From: Bimastos eiseni
Lineage: Eukaryota; Annelida; Clitellata; Crassiclitellata; Lumbricidae
Assembly: GCA_959347315.1 (NCBI GenBank)
Contig: OY365819.1
Location: 24,507,495-24,571,494 of the forward strand
Reading direction: 5' to 3'
DNA: 64,000 nucleotides
Shown piece after piece: positions 22,470-34,513 of the stretch. Under the pieces are notes generated by a model, which saw only the letters and a program-made list of their open reading frames with translations, was not told where the DNA came from and did no database searches. Every line of letters begins with the position of its first letter. Position 1 is the first letter of the stretch. The position numbers were made by a program, and so were the translations under genes.

Positions 22470-24090
22470 GAGCAGATTCTGTACCGTCTGTCCGTCCGTC
22501 AGGCTATGCATTTGCAGAGTTTTAGAGCTAATGACTCGAAACCTTTGCCGTTGGCTCTGATGACTGAGACGATGGACACCGAGCATTATTTAAAGAATGT
22601 ATAAAATGTTGACCTCGAAGAATATATAAAAAAAGGTGCTCACTGTTGATTAATGTTCTTGTATAATTCATTCTTCTGATGACTGATACTAGGGCAAAAA
22701 ATCTGTCTCAATCCGTGCAACGTCTGGTTCCCTGGCTAGTGGTTACATGAATTGCCCAATTACATCCATGCATTATGTTCAGACAGGTCGCATCTGCGCC
22801 CATAACAGCATTGTTTGATTATACAGCAAGCCCACCAAGACTTCCATTAGCTGAAGTCTGCTTTCTGTAAGTGGCATATAGAATTTTTAATGGCCTGTCC
22901 AACTCATTCTTTTCTGATTAAGAATCCGCCTCATCTAATATACATGCAATGACATTTTATTTTCACATAATTATTAGGCCTATGTTGATATTTCAGTGAA
23001 TGCTTTCAAACCGTGTTTCACACTGGCCAACCCGAACCAAGTTAGGGGAAATCACGATCTCAAATTCCAAAGTGCACAATATTATACGTGCATAATTATA
23101 TGTTTTCCATAACGAACAGATATTTACATAATTTTGATTTGATAGCAGATAATCTAGAGTTCTGACATTCAGATATAGCGATATATTCACTTTCCAAATA
23201 ACTAGTATTCCTTTTTGATATTATGAATTAAGTTCAGCACCACTGTGATTAAATAAAAACAACCTATTAAAGACATTATTTTTTACGTAAATCATATGCG
23301 TTTCACAAACTGGCTAAAAATAACACACTAGTTTAAATACACGCTTACTTAGGATTATCTGTTACCAGAAACGATTGGTTTTGTCTTTCATTAGCTGACG
23401 ATATGCTGAGTTTAGAATAGCTTCTAGATTCGGGCTGAAGATCTCGCGTATCCGCTTTAACCAGCATATCCTAAAATCGTAATTGTCTTGCATTGGCAAT
23501 ATTACTTGAATAGTGAGGATAACAATTTTGAAATAATTAAAAGTAAGAAATTATACACCCTTATTGTGACATTAAACAATAATGACTAACTGAGTCATAA
23601 TTATGCTCTTCAGGGATTCAGTTTCGTCTGTTCTTTTTTCTGTGTAATTACAATAATTTCAAAAGCATACTAAACCGAATGAAATGCATATTCGGATTAT
23701 AAAAATCACACTGGGAAAAGTCATAGCCACCTAAGACAATCTCTTGCCTGCTGAAACAATACCTCACTGACTAACAATCAATATTGTTCATATTCATTCA
23801 GGTTGAGGTCATCACTGTATATTAAATTCATATTATACTCTTTTATTTTATGGCAGGGACTCTATAGCTTATTGCTCATATTAGTTTATGTGTCAGGGCA
23901 CTAAAAATGAGATATAAGAGGTCTTAGTTCCGCCATCTCAACTGGTCTTTAGACTGCGATGCATGGGTATGAAGTTACTTCATTTTGACATCGTCGGTGT
24001 ATGATGGCGGGCGGTCGCTGTCTTAACTTCCCAGCGACAGTGTATTCATGATGACCGAGGCAAAATGGAACAGGAATATCGGTCCAAATT
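22470..24090. other. No recognisable gene
   Basis: The stretch is AT-rich with short frames only. I see no domain or family repeat. Confidence 0.4.
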
Positions 24091-24092
24091 TC

Positions 24093-24500
24093 TTACCCTG
24101 TGGGAGATTTAAAGCCCAGCAAACTAAAAACTACATTTAAGAACACCTGCAGAGAACACATAAAAATTGCAAAATACAAAACCGAAAGCGAATTATAAGC
24201 ACAGAAAGATCCTGAGGAAGTAATAACCTCGTATTTCTTGAGTTCCTGCTTCAGACGGCCAAGCTCCTGTGTAACCTCCTTCAGAGGTTTATTTAGAGTG
24301 TTTGGGTCGCCAAACCTTTCATTTTTTCTATATGCATCTTGCATCTTCAGCAACCCATTCCTGTTATGCACCAAAGCATCATTGTATTTAGATGTCTATA
24401 TTAGAAAGTCTTCAGCAATAGTCTTGAAAAGCTCTGGGTGGTCATTTCCACTCTCTTCAATAAAGGTGGTGTGGATGTAATAGCGATACACTAACTTATT
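24093..24500 (-). pseudogene. Broken copy of a coiled-coil protein
   Basis: Reading leftward from 24500: YYIHTTFIEESGNDHPELF, KTIAEDFLI, a TAG stop, then TSKYNDALVHNRNGLLKM, RKNERFGDPNTLNKPLKEV and QELGRLKQELKKYE. The charged heptad-like pattern predicts a coiled coil. The TAG sits where glutamine would fit, so this looks like a once-continuous frame damaged by CAG to TAG. The alternative is a real acceptor ending at that TAG (TTTCTAATATAG). After KKYE the frame runs into non-coding sequence without a strong donor. The 'PL.EV..EL..L...L..YE' pattern is loosely like axonemal coiled-coil proteins such as GAS8/DRC4, but I cannot assign a family. Confidence 0.45.
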
Positions 24501-24588
24501 TTATGATGTCAGATAAATCTGAAGTTAAAAAGGACAAATCTAATTCACAATGGTGATCGGACTTTCAGATGGATTCGCTCCAGAACGT

Positions 24589-24812
24589 TTATATATATAT
24601 AATATATATAAATATATATAAATATATATAATATATATATATATAATATATATAATATATATATATATAATATATATATAAATATAGATATAATATAAAT
24701 ATATATAATATATAAGTATATATAATATATATATATATAATATATATAATATAATATATATAAAATGTTATATATATATATATGTATATATATAACATAT
24801 ATATATATAACA
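24589..24812. repeat. AT-dinucleotide-rich low-complexity tract
   Basis: About 220 bp are built from TATATA and AATATATA blocks. The Tyr/Ile-rich frame through it is an artefact. Confidence 0.95.
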
Positions 24813-25331
24813 AAACCATTCAGCTCTCGTCTTTGAAAGTAGATTTCTTATTATCTTTATCTTCTCGCATTTCTTTTCGTTTTCAGGCAAATGAATATCT
24901 ACACCATCGGCGTCATTCTACAACGGCAATCAACCACGAAGCAGTGGTTGCTATATGAATACTTGCAATAATGAGTCAATTGTTGATCAAGGCATTAATG
25001 TATTACGATATTGTCATGTTTAAAATTTGCAACTGGAGTACACCGAAGCCGCTCTCTACTAATTGTTAGGCATTGTGATATCATGAGTCTGCACCATGAC
25101 GACTTCCTCATCTTTAAGAGACAAAATCCATACACCTTGGATTCAAGTGGTTCAAGTAATTTTGGAAATGTAAGCAACAAACGAAACTAATCATAACCAA
25201 CGTTAGTGAAACCATGATACGTAAAAAAGAAATGTATCAGTTTGACAATACACTCAAGACTATGCTGGTAAATACATTGAGAGATATTATCCCTGAATCG
25301 ATGAAAAATACCACTGTATAATGAGGGTCTA

Positions 25332-26616
25332 GGACATTACCCCCCGGACATTACCCCCGGACATTACCCCCCGGACATTACCCCCGGACATTACCCCCCG
25401 GACATTACCCCCCGGACATTACCCCCCGGACATTTCCCCCCCCTCATTCGTTACATAGTTAAAGTATGTATGTGTGTGTATGTTGTTGAATGCTATAACT
25501 GAGAAAATGATTAAGGCTCTAGGGATATTAATAAAAATATCAATTTAATCATTTATACACATTTTATAAATAACCTTCGTCAGCCAAGAAGATAGCAAAA
25601 CGACACGTAAGTCAAGACACTGCTGACGGTCGATACGCAGACAAGACAGGCACAACATCAACACAGTTGTCCTCGAAGGAAATGGAACCACGAGAGAACG
25701 GCGTACATTAAACAGGGAATGTCCCTTTCTAGCTTAATGACTAACAACTGAGATTCAGACAGTCACACACAGAAAATCAGCAACGGGCTGAACGCTTACG
25801 ACCTTCCAAAACAAGAATGACTGTCAGAACTCTTTTAGATTAACGCGTTCCTTCTATTTGTAGAGACGGACACTCCTAGTAAAGGACTTCACCCTCTATT
25901 GCACAGAGCAGAAGAAAGAGAGATGCAAAGAAAAGGATATCCAATGAGACCACTCCACATTCATACAAGCACAGGTATAGGCCAACACGGTAAACTATAG
26001 GGCAAGTTATGCACGTGTTCCCAAAAATGTATTATGTACGCAATGCCGCATGTATGCATATAGGCGTTTAGGTATGTATGTATGTATGTATGTATACATG
26101 TATGTATGTATGTATGTATGTATGTATGTATGTATACATGTATGTATGTATGTATACATGTATGTATGTATGTATACATGTATGTATGTATGTATACATG
26201 TATGTATGTATGTATGTATACATGTATGTATGTATGTATACATGTATGTATGTATGTATGTATGTATACATGTATGTATGTATGTATGTATGTATGCATA
26301 CATGCATGTATGTATACATGTATGTATGTATGTATGTATGTATGTATACATGTATGTATGTATGTATACATGTATGTATGTATGTATGTATACATATATG
26401 TATGTATGTATACATGTATGTATGTATGTATGTATACATGTATGTATGTATGTATGTATGTATGTATACATGCATGTATGTATACATGTATGTATGTATG
26501 CGCTATGGAAATATTGCGATGTCCGTCTGGGGGGTAATGTGCTGTGGGGTAATGTCCGGGGGGTAATGTCCGGTGGGGTTATGTCCTAGGGGGCAATGTC
26601 CGGTTGGGTAATGTCT
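25332..26616. mobile_element. Foldback element with arrayed GGACATTACCCCC ends
   Basis: The left end (25332-25443) is eight tandem units of GGACATTACCCCC with one more or one fewer C. The right end (about 26529-26616) has five or six units in the opposite orientation (GGGGTAATGTCC, with variants). About 1.1 kb lies between them, including a large ATGT microsatellite, with no transposase seen. Inverted arrays of short units at both ends are the hallmark of foldback-type elements. A related element lies at 51199-52063. Confidence 0.65.
26073..26498. repeat. (TATG)n microsatellite with TATACATG interruptions
   Basis: About 425 bp of TATG units are broken at irregular intervals by TATACATG, which makes many local palindromes. 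All Tyr/Met/Cys/Val-rich frames here are by-products. Confidence 0.97.
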
Positions 26617-26619
26617 TGA

Positions 26620-27370
26620 TACCGTATCATAATTATCAGATACCTGTGAATTTGATGACATACTAGCGAATGACAGACACAGTAGCCTAATAGAAAGGAC
26701 TGAATATAATACGAATTTCTTGGCAGATCAGCACAATACCATCGCCTCTTCAAAATGCCTTCGTGTTCCAAATTCATCCTTTGTAAATGCTACATGGGAA
26801 CATATCACAAACATAAAAATGTAAATACATACATGGGTCCAAACAAACAAACATAAAAAACATATATACTCGAATATTAAGTGAACATACATTCATGTAA
26901 TCTTGTGTAATTCAATTTCGTGCAATCTTATGTATTCATGAGAATACTTAGTAAACTTAATAACGTGAATTATATCATAAACTATTCGTCTTTGTACTTT
27001 AAATACCTGATATCACCCAAAATAAGTCATAAGTATAATTATAATCACATGTGTACATATGAATTTGAAATTTCGGATTGAAATTTGAATTCCTTTTTCT
27101 TCTATGGTTGAGAGGAAGAATGATCGCGGAAGACCTAGGATATCTTGGATTGACAATATTGATGTGGATTGGGCTAACTGGAACTGGCATATTGAGCGCA
27201 TTACGTGATAGACGCGCCTGGGCAGCACAGATCCATTCATGTAGGCCCCGTCACACTAGACCCCGATCCGACTACGCTTCGAACGAAAGACCTAGGTTCA
27301 AGAATGCTGCCGAACATGGTGAGATCGTGGTCGTTTACTGTTAAATTTCAATTGAAAAACCGTAAAAACA
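26620..27370. other. No gene; one isolated foldback-end motif
   Basis: Near 27250-27280, CGTCACACTAGACCCCGATC matches the terminal motif of the foldback element that starts at 27374. Otherwise nothing is recognised. Confidence 0.4.
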
Positions 27371-27373
27371 AAG

Positions 27374-28897
27374 TCACACTAAGCCCCGATCTCACAACGC
27401 TCCCACCGAGCGGAAACGTGTAGAATGTAGTAAAATCGCAGTAGAACCGCAGTAGAACCGCAGTTCAATCTTCTATGAAAGTATTGCAATCGCGATCGAG
27501 CGTGGCGCCGTCGCTATGAGCGCGGAGCGCGTGGCCAAATTTTGAACATGTTTAGAAAACGTGGTGCGAGCGTGACGGAAAGAAGCGCAGTGCGAGCACA
27601 TTTGAGCGTGTTGGAGGTCGTAAAATTGGCTTCCAGATCTGAGCACGATGCCGTTACTTTTACACTACGCCCACGGCGATGACCCTGCGACCTGACCACG
27701 CTCTCGCCATGACAATTATGCGTCGCTGTCAGGCTCGACCCGTTCGTAATACGATTGCGCAACGATTAACGCGCGCAGACAACGCCGCTTGTGTGTGTAT
27801 ACATGCATTTATGTATGCATTTACATGTATGTATGAAAATAGACAACTAGTTATCCTGTTATACCGCAGGCAAAATGATGGAAAAATCGCAACCTCAGAC
27901 AGCTTTTGTTTCATTTCATGTTTACGAAATACAGCTTAAATTACTTCACAAGACATGACAAACACCTCTCCAAATAGTCATCATGCTAGCATTGCACACG
28001 TGTCTTGAAAATTAAATATTAGCTCTACTACTACTAATATCACTACAATCAATTCAATACAGTGCAGCACAACACCTCCAATCACTTATGTACAATAAAT
28101 GTTCCATTATCCTATCGTATCATGTGTCCATTGTTCACCGTCCAAGACATTTTAGACCACGCGTCCGTCTTCATCGTAGTTTACAGTCCTACATCCGCAT
28201 CCTCCTCAGCATGATGATGGCTTGGTATTCCAGGGATTCGAATTGTCCTTTAAGAAGTTACATGGCGTGGTCATGTTTGTTTCATCCATTGCTGACACTA
28301 CTATTTGTGTTGCATCCCCAATTTATACCACAAGATCATAGTGGTTGAAATGAGCGTGATACAGGTCATACGTTATGAGAACGTCACAGTGGCGTTGTCT
28401 GCGCGCGTTAAGCGTTGCACAAGCTTATTACGAACAGGTCGAGTCTGACGACGCCGCATTATGGTCATAGCGACAGCATGTTCAGGTCGCAGGCACATCA
28501 CCGTGGGTGATGTAAAATTAACGACATCGTGCTCAGATCGGGGAGCCGATTTTTACGACCTCCAACAAGTTTGCAATACGGTCATTAAGTTCGAACTACG
28601 CTCGCGTTACGTCGGTACTACGCTCGCCCCGTTTCTACTACGTTCAAATGCGCTCGCACTGCGTTTCTTTCCGCCACGCTCGTACTACGTTTTATTTGAA
28701 CATGTTCAAAATTTGGCCACGCGCTCCACGCTCATGGTGACAGCGCCACGCTCGATCGCGATTACAATACTTTCATAGAAGATCGAACTGCGGTTCTACT
28801 GCGATTTTACTACGTTCTACACGTTTCCACGAGCATCACGCTCGTGGAAACGTGTAGAACGTAGGGAGCGTTGTGGGATCGGGGCCTAGTGTGACTG
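27374..28897. mobile_element. Foldback element with about 0.4-0.5 kb inverted arms
   Basis: The left end GTCACACTAAGCCCCGATCT and right end (reversed) GTCACACTAGGCCCCGATCC are inverted copies. The arms continue inward through AAACGTGTAGAA, CGCAGTAGAACCGCAGTTC, GCGATCGAGCGTGGCGC and CGCGCGCAGACAACGCC on both sides, ending near 27797 and 28386. The core of about 590 bp has no recognised transposase. The 86-codon frame at 28088-28348 is unassigned. The arms are CpG-rich. Another copy of the terminal motif starts at 28931, so elements may be nested. Confidence 0.75.
28811..28863. repeat. Perfect 24-bp palindrome, 5-nt loop
   Basis: 28811-28834 is an exact reverse complement of 28840-28863, with ATCAC between. 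The arm includes the ACGTTTCCACGAGC sequence. It lies near the right end of the foldback element and is a secondary hairpin inside its arm. Confidence 0.95.
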
Positions 28898-29162
28898 AGG
28901 TATACTACCCCATACAGTCACCCTATATACTACCCCAGTCACACTAGGCCCCGATCTCACAACGCCAACCGTTGCGAAGCGACGACGGCGAAACGACATG
29001 TCGATTGCCTCTGTTAATGGCTGAGGATGCAACTTAGAGAAACTGCAGTTCAAGACTAAAATCAAGTAGATAATAATCAACAGAAATTCATGAGATACGA
29101 ATTACAAGTCAGTACGTGTATTCTGAGATAGGATTTCAGTTCAGACCTTGAAACGCCTAGCG

Positions 29163-30272
29163 TCACACAGGCACATTCATATTATTATTATTATTAGCGT
29201 TACGTGTTCTGTGTAATATTCTTTTGCCACATTTTATCAAAAAATTGAATTGTTTACCTTCGACCTTTCCTATAAAACAGCTGCTGGCATTCTGTAAAAT
29301 TGCTTCTAGGTCTGTTTCTTGGAAAGAAACTTCGACTAATGGAAGTGAACGACCAATAAATGTTCCGTGATCATTTCCTAACTCGTCTGCTCTAGCAACT
29401 ATTTGGCTAAACGAACTGCAGATGTCGCTGGCAGATCCCTTCAGTGTTATCTCAGTGCAATAGGCATGAAAACTTTGCAAAATCGTGCGACATCTTTCAA
29501 TTTCCTCCAATTGATTTTCCATTTCCTTTAGATGATCTGATTTTATTACAGATAACTCATCTAGGAGCGATTTAGTTTGTCCATCTAACATGTCTTTAAG
29601 TTTCTGATTTCTTTGAATTATAGCTGTTTCGTTCTCTGATAGTTTCTTTAGGAAATCTACCTTTCTCAATTCCGCATCCTTTATGAGTGAGAGGATTTCC
29701 ACTGCATTGTTTGATATCTTCCATGCATATTTTTCAATCATTTGGCGAAATTCTTCTCCAACTTCGGTTATATCTCTACAATTGTGTGATTTGTGACTTT
29801 CGACAAAACACGAAGCGCATACGATTTTCTTGCAATCAATGCAATAATATTCTAACGGTTCCTGAAGGTGTCGTCCACAGTATTTCACATTTGTAATTTG
29901 TCTTATTTCTTTCTTTACTTCGATTTCATTCTTTAAAATGGAATCGCTGCATTGCAGTTTTGTCTTGATTTCTATGAGGTTTTCCATGAAGAAATTTCTC
30001 TGCAGACCAGCGATTCCTTCCTTTGGAATGGTGAACTCTTTTCTACACAGTGGACAAGGAATCGTGTCGCCTGGTTTCTTCTGCGCTGTTACTGCAGTGC
30101 GTCTTATGCATTCAAAACAGAAAGTGTGAACGCATGGCAACATTCGTGGATCAGTGAATTCATTCATGCAGATTGAACATTTCGTTATTTGTGTGATTTG
30201 ATTTTCAGCTGTCTTTGCCGCATCTGCCATCTTAATGTATCAGCAGAACTTGTTAAGCTATACCATCAATAT
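29163..30272 (-). CDS. TRIM-type RING/B-box/coiled-coil E3 ubiquitin ligase
   Basis: The protein of 355 residues starts at ATG 30230. A RING finger at residues 18-62 has all C3HC4 ligands (C18, C21, C33, H35, C38, C41, C59, C62). A B-box type 2 at 118-149 is complete (C118, H121, C130, C133, C138, C141, H146, H149). A coiled coil follows at about 155-260. No NHL, filamin or B30.2 domain follows, so this is a short TRIM or the first exon of a longer one. RING-B-box-coiled-coil proteins are E3 ubiquitin ligases that dimerise through the coiled coil. The last codons (several Asn) come from an AAT microsatellite. Upstream, GTTTTTATTTCAG ends at 30273, giving a 5'-UTR intron acceptor. The frame is intact, so the gene is probably live. 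It sits just beyond the CpG-rich foldback at 27.4-28.9 kb. The substrate is unknown. Confidence 0.9.
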
Positions 30273-31250
30273 CTGAAATAAAAACATCGAATAGTTTATT
30301 GAAATTAGTAACCAGAACACAATCTTGATGGAAGATTATTACATTTATGATTCTCGACAAAATGGCAGTGACGATTTTGCCATTGTATCGAATCGTAACT
30401 GAATTGAATCATTTGAGTCCGAAGTTCATATCCAATTGGAGGGATTGAGCGAAATGCCAGCTTTTCTAAGTACCCGTAAGTAAGTATGTTTATCAGTTAT
30501 TAGACTATCATCAAATGCACACGAACTTACAAAAGGTATAAATAATGGCAATATTTCGCATAGTAAAGGTTCTCTTGTCAAAAGCATCAACTGTAGATTG
30601 TGTTACGTAATGTGAACTGAATCGTGTGTTGTAAGTGTGTGACCTTTCGGAGTATAAAAATTATCGTGATGGTACTGGTCTTATGATGAATGAACAACTT
30701 CTTTTTATTCGACCCAAAGTGCATAACATGGTTGAAGAGGTTGAGCAATAAAAAAATGGTTACTATAGAGAGGATAAAACCCAAATATAACTTAAGTCCC
30801 GTTAGCAGGGCCACACATAAGAAACACTTCGGCAGTTGTTAAATAATGAAGAGGAAGATTTATCAACTCTAAACTAGTGAACTAAGACATAACGTAAATA
30901 TATTACAGCTGCTGCGGTAAAAGTATGTTTTAGCGTATTTTATTACCTAGCGTGCTTGCGGTGTATTCTAGCATATTTGATTATTTCCTTTATTATTTAT
31001 TTATTTCATTATATTTATTACCGAAATTTGAAAATAAATTTTCTTAGAAAACCATTAAGACGTGAGAGGCGCAAAATGTTCTGCGAGGGTATGCCTATAG
31101 GAGCTCGAGCGGCAACAGACACTCGTTGAATATGGAGACTGTGATCCACTAAAACACAAGGTGCCACAAGGGATTGCCTGGAATTACAGCATCATTATTG
31201 CTTTCAACGTGTGCCTCAAAGCCGATTCGGTTGGAGATGAGCCTAATGGC
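30273..31250. other. TRIM 5' intron/upstream region, no other gene
   Basis: This is AT-rich sequence on the upstream side of the TRIM coding exon. I could not identify the first exon or promoter. Confidence 0.4.
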
Positions 31251-31257
31251 TACATCG

Positions 31258-31450
31258 TGGAACGGTGGCCGATTGGTTAGAGTGGTCGGCCCATAACAGT
31301 CAGTGTGCGCTGAGTGATCGGGTTCGAACCTCGTCCAGAGCGTCACTGTGTAGGGCCTATGCAGTCACCTACAACCGCAATTGCGTCGTCGAGGCGTGTG
31401 CACTTCTGAGCAAAAATGTTTGGAAGAAGGGCAATATTAAATTTAAGAAA
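31258..31450 (+). mobile_element. tRNA-derived SINE
   Basis: A polymerase III A-box-like TGGCCGATTGGTTAGAGTGG (about 31266-31285) and a B-box GGTTCGAACC (31321-31330) lie about 50 bp apart, as in a tRNA head. The body follows with CAATTGCGTCGTCGAGGCG, TGTGCACTTCTGAGCA and GAAGGGCAATATTAAA. The body recurs at 32280-32375 and, reversed, at 54560-54725. The head does not fold into a tRNA with a plausible anticodon arm that I can place, so a SINE is favoured over a tRNA gene. Confidence 0.7.
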
Positions 31451-31459
31451 TTTCAGAAT

Positions 31460-32270
31460 AAATTATAGGTTTGAACCTCTGCCGATTAACGATTATTTCT
31501 CTAGATTGAGAACTGTTGTTTAATTAAAGGTTACTTATGGAAGTTATGGATGCCAATGTCGAGTTATGGTCAAGTTCGGAGACATCTCTGTCAATGCAGG
31601 AGGCGGGGAAAAATAACTGTCGTCGGCATATTTCGAAGAAAATTACAATTACGTTTTGATTTGAGGTTAAAAATGGCGGCGGCAAATTTGAGGCACCCGA
31701 ATCTTGAGTTCTGCTCTTGCCTTGCTCTAACGGTACAGAGGAGAGAGATTTTACCACATAGGCCTACTTACACAAAACATTTGAAATTGGTTCGTGTGGT
31801 GCGGTAAAGACAGCCGACGAAGATATGAGCTTAGTCGCATGGATGCCTGCGAGAAGCCGAAACAAAGTCGACTATCGAAAAATGAGAAAGGCCTACGAGT
31901 GATAGATGAAAGGGAAACACAATAGTGAGAACAGACGTGAATACAAAAACAAGTGACAGAAAGAAAAGACGAGAAGACAAACAACAGATCACTGGTGTGG
32001 GTATATACGGCTAAGACAGATAATAGTGGGCCAAAAGGAAGGCATTTCCTAAAGCGCACGACATCGAAATAGCTGCGCTGCATATTCACATGAGGGTTTA
32101 TACGCAACTCAACATAAGTCCACAGGATTACACATACCTGTTCAGCTATACGTCTTTCTTTCTGTTAAGTTCACAAGCTGTCAATAACTACATGTGTAGT
32201 AGAATGATATTCCACCGCATAATCCCACTATTTAACTAGCCTAATCTCCGTCTCACTGTATTTTGAGCAA
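31460..32270. other. No recognisable gene
   Basis: Several frames of 60-120 codons on both strands lack motifs. Confidence 0.4.
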
Positions 32271-32274
32271 GCCC

Positions 32275-32397
32275 TTCGCGCACAACTGCTCTCTGCATTA
32301 CATATGCAATTAAGCCGTCGAGGCATGTGTGCACTTCTGAGCTAGTTGTAAGAAGGGCAATATCAAATGGCATTGTATTGCGCATGCTCCGCAGACT
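32275..32397 (+). mobile_element. SINE body (3' part), same family as 31258
   Basis: CTCTGCATTACATATGCAAT, AAGCCGTCGAGGCATGTG, TGCACTTCTGAGCTAG and AGAAGGGCAATATCAAATGG follow the SINE order and end in CATTGTATTG. The tRNA-like head is missing. Confidence 0.6.
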
Positions 32398-32599
32398 GTC
32401 CGTTGCTATACATCATGCAGTCCTGTCCAACCTTAACCATTATGAAAATAAATAGCTAGCTCTGATGGTAGGACATATTCAATCAATATTTATTTAGTGT
32501 CCGTTGCTATACATCATGCAGTCCTGTCCAACCTTAACCATTATGAAAATAAATAGCTAGCTCTGATGGTAGGACATATTCAATCAATATTTATTTAGT
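32398..32599. repeat. Perfect 101-bp tandem duplication
   Basis: 32398-32498 is repeated at 32499-32599 with no difference that I can find. The unit starts GTCCGTTGCTATACATC and contains AAAATAAATAGCTAGC. Complete identity means it is recent or an assembly duplication. Confidence 0.95.
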
Positions 32600-33486
32600 G
32601 TATAGACCTACATGAACATCATTCAATGTGCCTAATCTTAGTCATTTTAAGTGCTTCATTATTATAAATAGATTGTACAATTAGGCCCATACATAAGGAT
32701 GAGAAGATATGTGTTGGGCTGAGGCCATCGTAACACTTGAGGAATCTATCAAATTCATCGGTCTATCTTCAGTCAGAAGATTAGCGCTGCTGAGATTTAC
32801 TACTCCTGGTTCTTTGTGGATATTTATGAGTTGTTCATGGATCTGTTTTGTGACCAGGACCCACTACAAATCGTCACTGTTAATTAAGTGAGAAAGTTGA
32901 TTTGGTACACAATGTCAGTGTCCAGCTATTGTCCACTCCTCTAACCCTAATGTCTGACACACGAAAAGACGTCTAGCCTACGATGACACTCAAGTAGCTG
33001 TTATTGTAATAAACAGTGAACTACTGCTATAATATATTATACGGCGAACTAGAAATATTGACACTGGTACTTGGAATGCAGAACCTGATATGATAATAAT
33101 ACACAACATAGCATTACATAACATGATAAAGAACAACATAATGTAACATAACATGACGCTATGCAACATTTAGACATACATAACACTGCATCGAAGAGCA
33201 CATCATAGCACGAATGTTAAGTGTACAGAAGTTGTGTTGGAGCTGCTGCAAAATAAATTCAAATGCATAATGGCCCAGTTTTCTTATCGTCCCCTACAGA
33301 GGAAGATTTTCTGCTCCAATATTCTTCCTAACGGTTTATAAAAATAATTCTAACCTTGGCCTCCGATTCGCCATGTTCTGTGAAGTCTAAAGCCTAGCCT
33401 GATGTTCTATGTTTGCGAAAACGATTGCCCTGTTAAGAGTTCAATTGCGCTAAAATTAACTTGGTTGTTGGACAATGAATATGGTG
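32600..33486. other. No recognisable gene
   Basis: AT-rich. A run of ACATAACAT-like words at about 33105-33180 is weakly repetitive. The 60-codon frame at 32709 has no motif. Confidence 0.4.
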
Positions 33487-33494
33487 CATAAATG

Positions 33495-33732
33495 CAGTGC
33501 TTTTCTTCTAGAAAAAAATATGCCAGAACTTATATTTAGTGGCAAAAAAAGTTATGCTAAAATTAGCTACCAAATTAATTTTATAGGACACAATTACACA
33601 ATCTAACTTGAAATTGTAAAGTTATATATAATATTACAGATTTTTTGCACAACAATTGTATTATCATTTGTAGTAATTGAAAAAAGGTGCCGGAATGCCG
33701 TTCCGGTGCGTTCCGCCAGAAAAAAAGCACTG
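33495..33732. mobile_element. hAT-type MITE with 8-bp target duplication
   Basis: The element of 238 bp starts CAGTGCTTTTCTTCTAG and ends, reversed, CAGTGCTTTTTTTCTGG. It is flanked on both sides by the identical 8-mer CATAAATG (33487-33494 and 33733-33740). An 8-bp target duplication with CAG..CTG-type ends is diagnostic of hAT transposons. No transposase is encoded, so it is non-autonomous. Confidence 0.88.
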
Positions 33733-33739
33733 CATAAAT

Positions 33740-34510
33740 GACATATTGACAGCAGACTAGACTCCTCTTCATTATAAAAACGAGATGATGTGAAATTTCG
33801 TGAAAGAACAGTTAGCAAAACAGAGCACAGTTAGTTATTTCCAGTGGCTGGCCCACGCACAAGCGCGGAACCAAACCAACGAATTTCCATCAACAGCTGA
33901 CAGATGGCAAGGATGTTCAGAGTCTCTGGGCCAAGCTGCGCCGTAAAGGTAGAGCGACGACTGACGAGATCGGCATGCAAACACGGGTACGATGCCGCCG
34001 AGTAGTCCCTAGGGCACTGGTGGAAGATGACGCACGTCCGGAGATTCGTCGAGGTTCAAAGAGGAGGTGCATTCGTCTCGTGTTAATCGGTAGATTGAAT
34101 AGCCACCTGTGGCTATCGGTCGAGGTAACTCCAATGGCCACGTCAGTAACCCTCCACTGAGACGAAAACACTCAGCTGCAGAGAGCGTACACAGCCGCAC
34201 GACTTAACATCGACTGCCTGCAGTCATAATGGCCTTTATCAACTGGCAAATAAATGCCTCTTAAACGCACAAAATCCTTGTCAAAGCCGGCGAAAATGTC
34301 AGGTACGCAGCCTAACACTAGAGAACTCCAACATGTTACGAAGTTACTGAGCAAATTCTGCATAATTTCATGGATCAAAACATTTGTCAAACTGTCTCAG
34401 AGGCAATATACTACCAACACGGCCGATCACGTGCGCAGAATGTTGTTCACCGATTGTCGGTGAAATGGTCCATCGACAAACATTTGACGGCATTCACGTT
34501 CATATTCGCC
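33740..34510. other. Moderately GC-rich, no gene recognised
   Basis: Overlapping frames on both strands (for example 33975-34160 plus, 33917-34171 minus) have no recognised domain. The region may be a decayed transposon. Confidence 0.35.
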
Positions 34511-34513
34511 CAT

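Noticed and set aside
24589..24819. Tyr/Ile-rich frame
   Set aside because: By-product of the AT-rich tract.
25332..25443. CRISPR-like array
   Set aside because: Units are contiguous 14-15-mers without variable spacers, and the genome is animal.
25961..26589. Several frames up to 179 codons rich in Tyr, Met, Cys, Val, Ile, His
   Set aside because: They are produced by the TATG microsatellite in every frame.
28088..28348. 86-codon frame as transposase of the foldback element
   Set aside because: No transposase motif or catalytic residues are recognisable.
31266..31345. A functional tRNA gene
   Set aside because: A and B boxes are present but I could not place a proper anticodon arm, and the sequence continues into a repeated SINE body.
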